Shown here: positions 16,193-24,556 of the stretch, piece after piece | How positions within the stretch are numbered: position 1 is the stretch's first letter | Layout of the letters: each line of letters starts with the position of its first letter | DNA from: [Streptosporangium] indianense | Lineage (GTDB): Bacteria; Actinomycetota; Actinomycetes; Streptomycetales; Streptomycetaceae | Reading direction: 5' to 3' | NCBI RefSeq assembly: GCF_021474405.1 | Contig: NZ_JAKEIO010000075.1 | Coordinates: 1-36,267, forward strand | Length of the DNA stretch: 36,267 bases | Made by a program: the position numbers and the translations under genes | The notes under the pieces: model-generated | Told to the model about the DNA's origin: nothing | The model's input: the letters and a program-made list of their open reading frames with translations, nothing else | Databases searched by the model: none

Positions 16193-16432
16193 TTACTTCG
16201 TACCGAACACGAACGGCATGACGATGCCGATGAGGGCCAGCGCCTCACAGAAGGCGAAGCCGAGGATCTGGTTGGCGCGGATCAGGCCGGCAGCCTCGGG
16301 CTGACGGGCGAGAGCCTGGGTGCCGTTACCGAAGATGATGCCGACGCCGATGCCGGGGCCGATAGCCGAGAGGCCGTAACCGACGGAACCGATGGAACCG
16401 GAGACAGCGGCGAGGGTCTCAGTGGCAGCCAT
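16193..16432 (-). CDS. atpE: F1Fo ATP synthase subunit c (proteolipid)
   Basis: The 79-residue hairpin protein has two membrane helices. The first has the glycine-rich packing motif GYGLSAIGPGIGVGIIFG. The cytoplasmic loop is ARQPE, and the second helix carries the ion-carrying carboxylate Glu63 in FAFCEALALIG. It forms the rotor ring driven by proton flow through AtpB. The absence of the extra polar residues of Na+-type rings suggests proton coupling. A hairpin in the spacer from atpB could give this multi-copy subunit a more stable message. Confidence 0.97.
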   Translation of the reverse strand: MAATETLAAVSGSIGSVGYGLSAIGPGIGVGIIFGNGTQALARQPEAAGLIRANQILGFAFCEALALIGIVMPFVFGTK

Positions 16433-16457
16433 GCTGAATCTTCCTTCTCTTAACGGA

Positions 16458-16478
16458 CCGGTGGGGGTTGGCCACCGG
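16458..16478 (-). promoter_or_regulatory. Intercistronic hairpin between atpB and atpE
   Basis: CCGGTGG (16458-16464) pairs with CCACCGG (16472-16478) over a 7-nt loop, 20 bp after the atpB stop and 26 nt before the atpE start. It is a candidate RNA-stability or processing element. Confidence 0.5.
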
Positions 16479-16498
16479 ACGACGGGGGGTGGTGGGGC

Positions 16499-17317
16499 TC
16501 AGTGGTGCTCGGCGAGAGCGCCCTGGATGTACGTGCAGGCGAGGAGTACGAAGACGTACGCCTGGACGGCCTGCACGAAAAGCTCGAAGCCGATCATGGC
16601 GATGGTCATGACGAAGGAGACGCCGGCCGCCGGGATCATCCAGCTGTTCAGCAGGTACCAGGAGGCGACGGTGAACATGACCAGCATCAGGTGACCGGCG
16701 AACATGTTCGCGAACAGTCGCACGGCGTGCGTGAACGGCCGGACGAGCAGGTTCGAGAAGAACTCGATGACCATGACCAACGGCAGCACCGGGCCGAGCG
16801 ACTTGTCGTAGCCGGTGACGTTCTTGAAGAACCCGACGAAGCCGTGCCGCTTGAAGGTCAGGGAGACCCAGGTCACGTAGACGATCACGGCGAGGACCGC
16901 CGGGAACGCGATGATCGACGAGACCGGGAACTGCGCGAGCGGGATCACGGACCAGATGTTCATGATCCAGATGAAGAAGAACAACGAGACCATGAACGGG
17001 ACGTACTTCTCGCCCTCCCGCTTGCCGAGGGTCTCGTAGACGATGCCGCGGCGGACGAAGTCGTAGCCGGCCTCACCGACCATCTGCAGCTTGCCCGGCA
17101 CCACCTTGGCCTTGCCGAAGGCCGCGTAGAAGAAGCCGATGACAAGGACGGTGGTGATGATGGCGAGCAGCATCACCTTGTTGAACTCGTACCCCCCGAC
17201 CGTGGCGATCGGCTTGAAGAGGAACGAGTGCAGGCCCGGAGCCGGAAAACCACACCCGTTGTCGGACATGATCCGACAGCTCCAGTCAAAGGCGAGCTGG
17301 GTCTGGTCAGCACTCAC
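16499..17317 (-). CDS. atpB: F1Fo ATP synthase subunit a
   Basis: The 272-residue stator membrane subunit forms the proton half-channels. It has five to six hydrophobic helices. The key helix contains the essential Arg in LVRPFTHAVRLFANMFAGH, and the last helix AFELFVQAVQAYVFVLLACTYIQGALAEHH is typical. The start GTG 17317 (encoding MSADQTQLAFDW) has AAGGAG 6 nt upstream; the 12 extra in-frame residues further upstream lack a ribosome site. A 225-bp gap separates it from atpI, with no other gene in it. Confidence 0.96.
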   Translation of the reverse strand: MSADQTQLAFDWSCRIMSDNGCGFPAPGLHSFLFKPIATVGGYEFNKVMLLAIITTVLVIGFFYAAFGKAKVVPGKLQMVGEAGYDFVRRGIVYETLGKREGEKYVPFMVSLFFFIWIMNIWSVIPLAQFPVSSIIAFPAVLAVIVYVTWVSLTFKRHGFVGFFKNVTGYDKSLGPVLPLVMVIEFFSNLLVRPFTHAVRLFANMFAGHLMLVMFTVASWYLLNSWMIPAAGVSFVMTIAMIGFELFVQAVQAYVFVLLACTYIQGALAEHH

Positions 17318-17542
17318 CGCGGGCTCCTTCGGCGTGACGCATGTGTACGGCAACCTCGTTGTGTCGGCGCGGCGCGCAGCCGCGGATCGGCACCGGACTG
17401 GTGTTACGGATGTGAGAGCGGCTGGGGGGCATCGAGCCTCGCGTTCGAGCAGGCGTCAGCTCAGATGCCCGCGCCCGCGATGCCGCAGTTGGCACCGGAC
17501 GATAGCAGGAGTTCCTACTGCCCTTTATCGCGCCCCTACTCG

Positions 17543-17980
17543 TCACGACGACGGTCCGGTCTTCTCGGGCTTCTCGCTCTTCGCGGAGTCCGGGTCGATG
17601 TAGAAGATCTTGGCCTTCATATGCGCACGAGCCTGCGCAGCCATCCACACGACGGTCGCGATGACGAGCCCGAGGGCGAACGTCTTCGGATTGAAGAGAG
17701 AAGTGTCCTTGAAGACAGCAGCGAAGATCAGAAGCAGCAGCAGCTGAGCGCCATAAAGCATCAGGCCCATGGCCTGGAACAGCTGCGGGAGCGTTTTTGC
17801 CGTCCACTGAAGAACGAACAGGCCGATTCCCATGAAGAGGATGGCCAGTACGACGCCGACGGCCGCTCCGATAGCCCCCTTACCTCCGGCCACCACACCA
17901 CTGACGGCGACCACAACAGCACCGGCAGCCGCTGTGGGCACAGCGCACTGCAAGAGGTTCCGGGCGTCATTGGACGGCAT
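17543..17980 (-). CDS. atpI: ATP synthase protein I
   Basis: The 145-residue membrane protein has four hydrophobic segments (about 13-31, 36-57, 66-92 and 100-117) and a basic/acidic tail ending EKTGPSS. As the first gene of the operon, upstream of atpB, it fits AtpI, which in other bacteria helps c-ring assembly and may carry Mg2+. Sequence similarity in this family is low, so position carries much of the call. The ATG at 17980 has GGAG 9 nt upstream; earlier in-frame codons would add a non-conserved 16-20 residues. Confidence 0.85.
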   Translation of the reverse strand: MPSNDARNLLQCAVPTAAAGAVVVAVSGVVAGGKGAIGAAVGVVLAILFMGIGLFVLQWTAKTLPQLFQAMGLMLYGAQLLLLLIFAAVFKDTSLFNPKTFALGLVIATVVWMAAQARAHMKAKIFYIDPDSAKSEKPEKTGPSS

Positions 17981-18278
17981 GGCGGCAACTCCGCTTTCGC
18001 AGGGGGCAGGGGTGTCGTCATGGACGAGCGTAGTCCCGGGCTGAGTGGAGACCTCACACCAATGGACCGTCGCACTACGGTCCTTCGGCTCTATCCGGGG
18101 GGTTCTCGTGAACCGTATCACAAACTATTTGATGCAGTCTTTACCTGACGGTGTGCGGACAGTCACACATGAGGGTGAATCTGCGCGTCTGAGCGAGAAC
18201 CGCGCCGGAATGTCTGATATTGGGGCGCTTCGCACCCCCATCACCACCCCACGGTTTGGCAATGCTCTAGTCAGATTC
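17981..18278 (-). promoter_or_regulatory. Intergenic region holding the probable atp operon promoter
   Basis: This 298-bp gap between the WecA-like gene and atpI contains no gene that I can support. It has an unusually AT-rich patch at about 18105-18160 (minus strand CATCAAATAGTTTGTGATA, then CGGTTCACGAG). TACGGT (18117-18112) is a possible -10, but no good -35 is visible. A second -10-like TACGCT lies at 18032-18027. The exact start cannot be fixed by reading. Confidence 0.35.
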
Positions 18279-19625
18279 TTACCTTGTCCCGGCCTTGCGC
18301 CGGTCGGCCAGCCGCGAACGGGGGCCGATGGCGGTCGCCCCGTTGACGCCGGCGACCCCGGACACCACCGGGGTGCGGTTCTCCGCCCCGGCCAGGGCGT
18401 GCTGGTCGGCCGTGGACGCCGGCGTGGAGGCCTCCGGTGACAGCGCCGCCACCGAGCCACGGCGACGGTAGCGCGGCGGCACGAAGCGCTCCATCCAGCG
18501 CGGAGCGCGGGGCGTGAAGCGCGGCAGCAGGAGCAGGATCAGACCGATCGCGCTCAGGAACACCACACCGAGCACGATCCACATGGACGCCGAGTTGACC
18601 GAGTAGGCGAGGGCGCCGAAGGCGATCAGCGCCGACCAGAAGTACATGATCAGCACCGCGCGGCTGTGCGAGTGGCCGATCTCCAGCAGCCGGTGGTGCA
18701 GGTGGCCGCGGTCGGCGGCGAACGGGGACTGGCCCCGCCAGGTGCGGCGCACGATCGCCAGGATCAGGTCCGCGGCCGGCACCGCGATGATGGTCAGCGG
18801 CAGCAGCAGCGGGATGTAGACGGGAACCGTCTGGTGCACGGCCTCCTTCTCGGAGCCCACGTACAGGTTGAGCGCGTCCGGGTCGACCTGCCCGGTGACG
18901 GAGATCGCACCGGCGGCCAGGACCAGGCCGATCAGCATGGAGCCCGAGTCGCCCATGAAGATCCGGGCCGGGTGCATGTTGTGCGGCAGGAAGCCCAGGC
19001 ACATGCCCATCAGGATCGCCGAGAAGAGGCTGGCCGGGGCGGCGGCCTCGATGCCGTACGAGTACCAGATGCGGTAGGCGTACAGGAAGAACGCCATGGC
19101 CGCGATGCAGACCATGCCGGCGGCCAGGCCGTCCAGGCCGTCGACGAAGTTGACCGCGTTGATGGTGATGACCACCAGCGCGACCGTGAGCAGGGTGCCC
19201 TGCCACTGGGTGAGCGCGACCGAGCCCACACCCGGGATCGGCAGCCACAGGATCGTCAGCCCCTGCACGACCATCACACCCGCGGCGATCATCTGGCCGC
19301 CCAGCTTGATCAGGGCGTCGATCTCGAACTTGTCGTCCAGCACACCGATCAGCCAGATCAGGGCCGCCCCGGACAGCAGCGCCCTGGGTTCGTTGGACGT
19401 CTCGAAGACCTGGTTGAGGTTGGTCAGGTGGTCGGCGACCAGCAGGCCCGCGCACAGGCCGAAGAACATCGCGATACCGCCGAGGCGCGGAGTGGGCTCC
19501 CGGTGCACGTCACGTGCCCGGATCTCCGGCATCGCTCCGGCCACGATCGCGAACTTCCGTACCGGCCCTGTCAGCAGATACGTCACCGCGGCCGTGATGC
19601 AGAGCGTCAGGAGGTATTCACGCAC
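18279..19625 (-). CDS. Polyprenyl-phosphate N-acetylhexosamine-1-phosphate transferase (WecA/TagO/MraY superfamily)
   Basis: The 448-residue polytopic membrane enzyme has about ten to eleven helices and should transfer a GlcNAc-1-phosphate-type sugar from UDP to undecaprenyl phosphate, the first step of a cell-wall polymer or linker. Superfamily motifs are IGVLDDKFEI, NFVDGLDGLAAG, the MGDSGSM loop and DRGHLHHRLLEIGHS. The last of these is the WecA/TagO-type His motif, which separates it from MraY. The C-terminal about 75 residues are Arg/Ala-rich and disordered. The start GTG 19625 has GGGGA 5 nt upstream; longer forms have no good site. It lies between glyA and the atp operon. It need not be the main MraY, which sits in the dcw cluster. 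Confidence 0.88.
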   Translation of the reverse strand: MREYLLTLCITAAVTYLLTGPVRKFAIVAGAMPEIRARDVHREPTPRLGGIAMFFGLCAGLLVADHLTNLNQVFETSNEPRALLSGAALIWLIGVLDDKFEIDALIKLGGQMIAAGVMVVQGLTILWLPIPGVGSVALTQWQGTLLTVALVVITINAVNFVDGLDGLAAGMVCIAAMAFFLYAYRIWYSYGIEAAAPASLFSAILMGMCLGFLPHNMHPARIFMGDSGSMLIGLVLAAGAISVTGQVDPDALNLYVGSEKEAVHQTVPVYIPLLLPLTIIAVPAADLILAIVRRTWRGQSPFAADRGHLHHRLLEIGHSHSRAVLIMYFWSALIAFGALAYSVNSASMWIVLGVVFLSAIGLILLLLPRFTPRAPRWMERFVPPRYRRRGSVAALSPEASTPASTADQHALAGAENRTPVVSGVAGVNGATAIGPRSRLADRRKAGTR

Positions 19626-19754
19626 GGGCTTCCCCACAGGTCTCGCTGGCCATCTCAGCCCCACACCCTAGCGATGCGCGCATATGAGTGGGGACTTCCG
19701 GGTAGCGACGATGGTTGCACGAGTGTCGGTGCACCCTGGTGCGCCTACCCGCAC

Positions 19755-20993
19755 TCAAGCGGGATACGGCGGAAATCCACCGGCCAGCTCCCGCACTTCT
19801 TCACGGGCTCTTGAGGGATCCGTCACGCCCCGGAGCACCCCGGCGAACAGTCCGGCGATCCGGATCATCTCGGCCTCGCCCATGCCCTGGGTGGTGATCG
19901 CGGCCGTACCGAGCCGGAGCCCCCGGGCGTCGCCGTGCGGCAGCGCGCAGCAGTCCAGGACCAGGCCGGCCGCCGCGAGCCGGCCCCGGGCGGCGCGTCC
20001 CTCGACGCCGAGCGGCGCCGGGTCGGCGGTGATCAGGTGGGTGTCCGTGCCGCCGGTGGTGACGACGAGGCCCTCCGCCGCCAGCCGGGCCGCCAGGACC
20101 CGCGCATTCGCCACCACCTGATGGGCGTACGCGGCGAACGCCGGGGTTGCCGCCTCCCCGAACGCGACCGCCTTGGCGGCGATGGTGTGCATCTGCGCAC
20201 CGCCCTGTGTGAAAGGGAACACCGCCCGGTCGACCCGCTCGGCCAGCTCCGCGCGGCACAGGATCACACCGCCGCGCGGGCCGCGCAGCACCTTGTGGGT
20301 GGTCCCGCACACGATGTCCGCGTACGGCACCGGATTGGGAGCCGCTCCCCCGGCCACGAGTCCGAGGGGGTGCGCGGCGTCGGCGATGAGGTACGCGCCC
20401 ACCTCGTCGGCGACCTCGCGGAAGAAGGCGTAGTCGAGGTGGCGCGGGTAGGCGATCGAGCCGCACACGATCGCCTTGGGCCGACGCGTGTGGGCCAGGG
20501 TGCGGACCTGCTCGTGGTCGACGAACCCGGACTCGGCCTCGACGCCGTAGCCGACGAAGTCGAACCAGCGGCCCGAGAAGTTGGCGGGCGAACCGTGCGT
20601 GAGGTGCCCGCCGTAGGGCAGGCCGAGGGCGAGGACGGTGTCACCGGGGCGGAGCAGGGCGGCATAGGCGGCGAGCACGGCCGAAGAGCCCGAGTGCGCC
20701 TGGACGTTGGCGTGATCTGCACCGAACAGCGCCTTGGCCCGCTCGACGGCCAGGCGTTCGGCGACGTCGACGATCTCGCAGCCGCCGTGGTGCCGCGCCC
20801 CCGGGTAGCCCTCGGCGTACTTGTTCGCCAGCGGTGAGCCGAGGGCGGCCAGCACGGCCGGGGAGCTGAAGTTCTCGGCGGCGATCAGCTGGAGCGTCGT
20901 CGCCTGCCGCTCCCGTTCTCCGAGCAGGATGTCGGCGAGCTCGGGGTCCTGACGGCGCAGGACGTCGGCCTCGATGGCAGGGGTGACCGTCAT
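19755..20993 (-). CDS. glyA: Serine hydroxymethyltransferase (divergent paralogue)
   Basis: The 412-residue PLP enzyme interconverts serine and glycine with tetrahydrofolate. Family signatures are QLIAAENFSSPAV, KYAEGYPG, the PLP-binding region with D205 and H208 (ADAAHPLGLVAGG) and the Schiff-base Lys234 in GTTHKVLRGPRGG. Several positions differ from housekeeping GlyA. The RYYGG segment is RHHGG (His68-His69), the DMAHxAGL motif is DAAHPLGL, and SGxRxGTPAxTTRG reads RGLRLGTAAITTQG. Streptomycetes carry several glyA copies, and this looks like a divergent one, perhaps with another amino-acid substrate. The ATG at 20993 follows GGAG at 7 nt. Confidence 0.85.
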   Translation of the reverse strand: MTVTPAIEADVLRRQDPELADILLGERERQATTLQLIAAENFSSPAVLAALGSPLANKYAEGYPGARHHGGCEIVDVAERLAVERAKALFGADHANVQAHSGSSAVLAAYAALLRPGDTVLALGLPYGGHLTHGSPANFSGRWFDFVGYGVEAESGFVDHEQVRTLAHTRRPKAIVCGSIAYPRHLDYAFFREVADEVGAYLIADAAHPLGLVAGGAAPNPVPYADIVCGTTHKVLRGPRGGVILCRAELAERVDRAVFPFTQGGAQMHTIAAKAVAFGEAATPAFAAYAHQVVANARVLAARLAAEGLVVTTGGTDTHLITADPAPLGVEGRAARGRLAAAGLVLDCCALPHGDARGLRLGTAAITTQGMGEAEMIRIAGLFAGVLRGVTDPSRAREEVRELAGGFPPYPA

Positions 20994-21061
20994 GGTGGGC
21001 TCCGGGCGTCGACGGTGACGTACGACCAATGTAGGCCCGGGGCCTGCGGAGCGCTCGGCTG

Positions 21062-21742
21062 TTACGTCTTTGCGGGGACGCCGGTGAGGGCCGTGACGAC
21101 CGGATCGAGCGCTTGGTGTATCTCGTCGCCGATGGACCGGAAGAACGTCAGGGGCGCCCCGTACGGGTCGTAGACCTCGTCCGCCTCGGCGTTCGGCGCC
21201 AGCAGCCACCCGCGTAGAGCCGCCGCGGCGCGGACCAGGGCACGCGCGCGGATGACCACGCCCTCCTCCAGGGGCGGCAGGGTCGCCGGGTCGATGGCCT
21301 TGACCAGGCGGGTGAACTCCTTGAGCGTGAACGTGCGCAGGCCCGCCGAGTGCCCCATGGAGATGACCTGCGCCCGGTGGTCCCGGGTGGCGGTCAGCAC
21401 CAGGTCGGCGCGGATCACGTGCTCGTCGAGGAGCTCGCGCCCGGTGAAGCCGGAGGCGTCCGCGCCGAAGTCGGCCAGGACGGTCTCCGCGTGGGACTCC
21501 ATGGGCGCGCCCTCGTGGCCCCAGGTGCCGGCGCTCTCCACGATCAGCCCGCCGCCCAGGACGCCGAGCCGCTCCCGCACCGCATGGCGGGTCAGCCGCT
21601 CGGTGATGGGCGAGCGGCACACGTTGCCGGTGCTGACGTGGAGGATGCGGAAGCTGTCACGCGGAAGCCCCACGAACGTCGTCGTGATCTCCGCCGCGCT
21701 TTCCCCGTTGCCTATGCCACGCCCCGATCCAGGGGCCGTCAA
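21062..21742 (-). CDS. Low-molecular-weight tyrosine phosphatase homologue lacking the catalytic Cys
   Basis: The 226-residue protein has the LMW-PTP fold. The P-loop, normally VCxGNxCRSP, reads VSTGNVCRSPITE (36-48). The rest follows the family: SAGTWGHEG, RELLDEHVIRADLVLTATRDHR and the general-acid loop VYDPYGAP. The nucleophilic Cys of the CX5R loop is Ser37, encoded by AGC at 21634-21632, while Cys42 and Arg43 remain. Classical phosphatase activity is therefore unlikely, and it may bind phosphotyrosine without hydrolysis. It also has about 30 extra N-terminal residues and a long C-terminus. The start is TTG at 21742, overlapping the tsaC stop (TTGA), with GAGG 7 nt upstream. It lies between tsaC and glyA in one string of genes. 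Confidence 0.85.
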   Translation of the reverse strand: MTAPGSGRGIGNGESAAEITTTFVGLPRDSFRILHVSTGNVCRSPITERLTRHAVRERLGVLGGGLIVESAGTWGHEGAPMESHAETVLADFGADASGFTGRELLDEHVIRADLVLTATRDHRAQVISMGHSAGLRTFTLKEFTRLVKAIDPATLPPLEEGVVIRARALVRAAAALRGWLLAPNAEADEVYDPYGAPLTFFRSIGDEIHQALDPVVTALTGVPAKT

Positions 21743-22386
21743 TTCGCCACCTCGAGGTCGGGTACGACCTTTCGCAGCTCGTCCGCCGAGATGGCGCCCG
21801 CGCGCAGCAGCAGCGGCACCTCACGGGTCACGTCGACGATCGACGAGGGCACGATGCCCGGGGTCGGGCCGCCGTCGAGGTAGACGGAGACGGAGTCGCC
21901 GAGCATCTCCTGTGCGGCGTCGCAGTCCTCCGGCGCCGGGTGGCCGGTCAGGTTGGCGGAGGAGACGGCCATGGGGCCGACCTCGGTCAGCAGTTCGATG
22001 GCGACGGGGTGCAGCGGCATGCGCACGGCGACGGTGCCACGGGTGTCCCCGAGGTCCCACTGCAGAGACGGCTGGTGCCGCGCGACGAGCGTCAGGGCGC
22101 CCGGCCAGAAGGCGTCGACCAGCTCCCAGGCCAGCTCGGAGAAGTCCGTGACGAGGCCGTGCAGCGTGTTCGGGGAGCCGATGAGGACGGGGGTGGGCAT
22201 GTTGCGGCCCCGGCCCTTCGCCTCCAGCAGGTCGGCGACCGCCTCCGAGGAGAACGCGTCGGCGCCGATGCCGTACACCGTGTCCGTCGGCAGCACCACG
22301 AGCTCGCCTCGGCGGACGGCGGACGCTGCCTCGCGCAGACCGGTCACACGGTCGGTCGCGTCGTTGGTGTCGTATCGCCGTGCCAT
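21739..22386 (-). CDS. tsaC: L-threonylcarbamoyladenylate synthase (Sua5/YrdC/TsaC)
   Basis: The 215-residue cytoplasmic enzyme makes threonylcarbamoyl-AMP from threonine, bicarbonate and ATP for the t6A modification of tRNAs reading ANN codons. The YrdC fold is clear: GELVVLPTDTVYGIGADAF, then KGRGRNMPTPVLI, FWPGALTLV, GTVAVRMPLHPVA and the late SSANLTGHPAP. The length matches the short TsaC form without the C-terminal Sua5 domain. The ATG at 22386 lies 2 nt after the stop of a 29-codon ORF whose end supplies GAGGAGG. Its own stop overlaps the phosphatase start, so it is coupled on both sides. Confidence 0.93.
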   Translation of the reverse strand: MARRYDTNDATDRVTGLREAASAVRRGELVVLPTDTVYGIGADAFSSEAVADLLEAKGRGRNMPTPVLIGSPNTLHGLVTDFSELAWELVDAFWPGALTLVARHQPSLQWDLGDTRGTVAVRMPLHPVAIELLTEVGPMAVSSANLTGHPAPEDCDAAQEMLGDSVSVYLDGGPTPGIVPSSIVDVTREVPLLLRAGAISADELRKVVPDLEVAN

Positions 22387-22388
22387 CT

Positions 22389-22478
22389 TTAGCTGGCCTC
22401 CTCGTACACGTGCTGCTGGGATGAAGTCTGCGAAGACTGCTGTGTGCCCGGGGTGCTCGGGGTGTTCGGGGTGCTCAC
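22389..22478 (-). CDS. Possible 29-residue coupled small protein between prmC and tsaC
   Basis: A GTG at 22478 overlaps the prmC stop as GTGA and opens a 29-codon frame ending TAA (22391-22389), 2 nt before the tsaC ATG. The peptide starts MSTPNTPSTPGTQQSS and ends HVYEEAS. It is polar, low in complexity and Ser/Thr/Gln-rich, with no helix or signal. The first codons are a 9-bp tandem repeat (three units, 22451-22477). It may mainly carry ribosomes from prmC to tsaC, and its last codons form the tsaC ribosome site. A true product is unproven. Confidence 0.4.
   Translation of the reverse strand: MSTPNTPSTPGTQQSSQTSSQQHVYEEAS
22451..22477. repeat. Three tandem copies of a 9-bp unit
   Basis: GGGTGCTCG, GGGTGTTCG and GGGTGCTCA lie head to tail. 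They cover the end of prmC and the first codons of the small ORF. Copy-number change would add or remove three residues without a frameshift. Confidence 0.7.
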
Positions 22479-23320
22479 GGCAGTGCCTTGCGGGCCGTGG
22501 CGAAGCGCGGGCGGTTGTTCAGGTCCGGGTGGTCGGCCGCGTCGGTCCAGCCGCGGTCCTCGGCGAAGATCCACGGCACCTGGCCGCCCTGGGTGTCGGC
22601 GTGCTCCACGACCACGACGCCGCCGGGGCGCAGCAGCCGGTGCGCGGTGCGCTCCAGGCCGCGGATGAGGTCGAGGCCGTCCTCACCGGAGAAGAGAGCC
22701 ATGTCGGGGTCGTAGTCCCGCGCCTCGGGGGCGACGTACTCCCACTCGGTGAGCGGGATGTACGGCGGGTTGGTGATGACCAGGTCGACCTGTCCGTCCA
22801 GGTCCGGGAAGGCGGTGAGCGCGTTGCCCTGCCGCAGGTCGACCCTGGACCCCTCGACGTTCTTGCGGGTCCACTTGAGGGCGTCCTCGGACAGCTCCAC
22901 GGCGTGCACGCGCGAGCGCGGCACCTCCTGGGCGAGGGCGAGCGCGATGGCGCCGGAGCCGGTGCACAGGTCGACGATGCACGGCTCGACGACATCCATG
23001 GCCCGTACGGCGTCTATGGCCCAGCCGACCACGGATTCCGTCTCGGGCCGCGGCACGAACACCCCGGGGCCGACCTGGAGTTCCAGGTAGCGGAAGTATG
23101 CGCGCCCGGTGATGTGCTGGAGCGGTTCGCGGGCCTCGCGGCGGGCGATGACCTCCCAGTAGCGGGCGTCGAAGTCGGAGTCCTTGACGGAGTGCAGCTC
23201 GCCGCGCTTGACGCCGTGCACGAACGCGGCGAGTTCCTCCGCGTCGGTACGCGGCGAGGGCACGCCGGCGTCGGCGAGCCGCTGGGTGGCCTGGGCCACC
23301 TCCGCGAGCAGCAGGTTCAC
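22475..23320 (-). CDS. prmC: Release factor glutamine methyltransferase
   Basis: The 281-residue enzyme methylates the GGQ glutamine of release factors with S-adenosylmethionine. The N-terminal helical domain that binds the factor (about 1-85) is followed by the methyltransferase fold, with DLCTGSGAI (117-125) and the catalytic NPPY (184-187). It lies directly downstream of prfA, its substrate, the common arrangement in bacteria. The start is GTG at 23320. Its stop overlaps the GTG of the 29-codon ORF. The 53-bp spacer from prfA contains an 11-bp direct repeat. Confidence 0.95.
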   Translation of the reverse strand: MNLLLAEVAQATQRLADAGVPSPRTDAEELAAFVHGVKRGELHSVKDSDFDARYWEVIARREAREPLQHITGRAYFRYLELQVGPGVFVPRPETESVVGWAIDAVRAMDVVEPCIVDLCTGSGAIALALAQEVPRSRVHAVELSEDALKWTRKNVEGSRVDLRQGNALTAFPDLDGQVDLVITNPPYIPLTEWEYVAPEARDYDPDMALFSGEDGLDLIRGLERTAHRLLRPGGVVVVEHADTQGGQVPWIFAEDRGWTDAADHPDLNNRPRFATARKALP

Positions 23321-23336
23321 GCAAGTCCTCCGTAGT

Positions 23337-23361
23337 ACTCGTACGTGATCACTCGTACGTG
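23337..23361. repeat. Direct repeat with internal palindrome in the prfA-prmC spacer
   Basis: ACTCGTACGTG occurs at 23337-23347 and 23351-23361 (period 14). Between them lies the palindrome GTGATCAC. No function can be read from it. Confidence 0.5.
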
Positions 23362-23373
23362 CTCGTGCCTGCC

Positions 23374-24450
<1,077 letters not shown>

Positions 24451-24492
24451 CTTGGGGCTCCTGTGTACGGCGGGGGTGAAGGGCGGGCGACC

Positions 24493-24543
24493 AAAAACGC
24501 CGGTCCCGGAGCGCCCGGTGAGGGGGCGCGTCCGTGGACCGGC
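24493..24543 (-). terminator. Canonical intrinsic terminator of rpmE (hairpin plus T5)
   Basis: GCCGGTCC (24499-24506) pairs with GGACCGGC (24536-24543). Inside, CGGA and GCGCCC pair with TCCG and GGGCGC, giving 18 bp with two single-base bulges and a 7-nt loop. On the minus strand it is followed at once by GTTTTTGG (T-tract 24497-24493). It starts 14 bp after the rpmE stop and is the clearest rho-independent terminator in the window. Confidence 0.88.
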
Positions 24544-24556
24544 GAATTGAGGCTCG

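Noticed and set aside
16502..18148. 548-codon plus-strand frame opposite atpB and atpI
   Set aside because: It is antisense to atpB/atpI, with very acidic low-complexity composition and no ribosome site.
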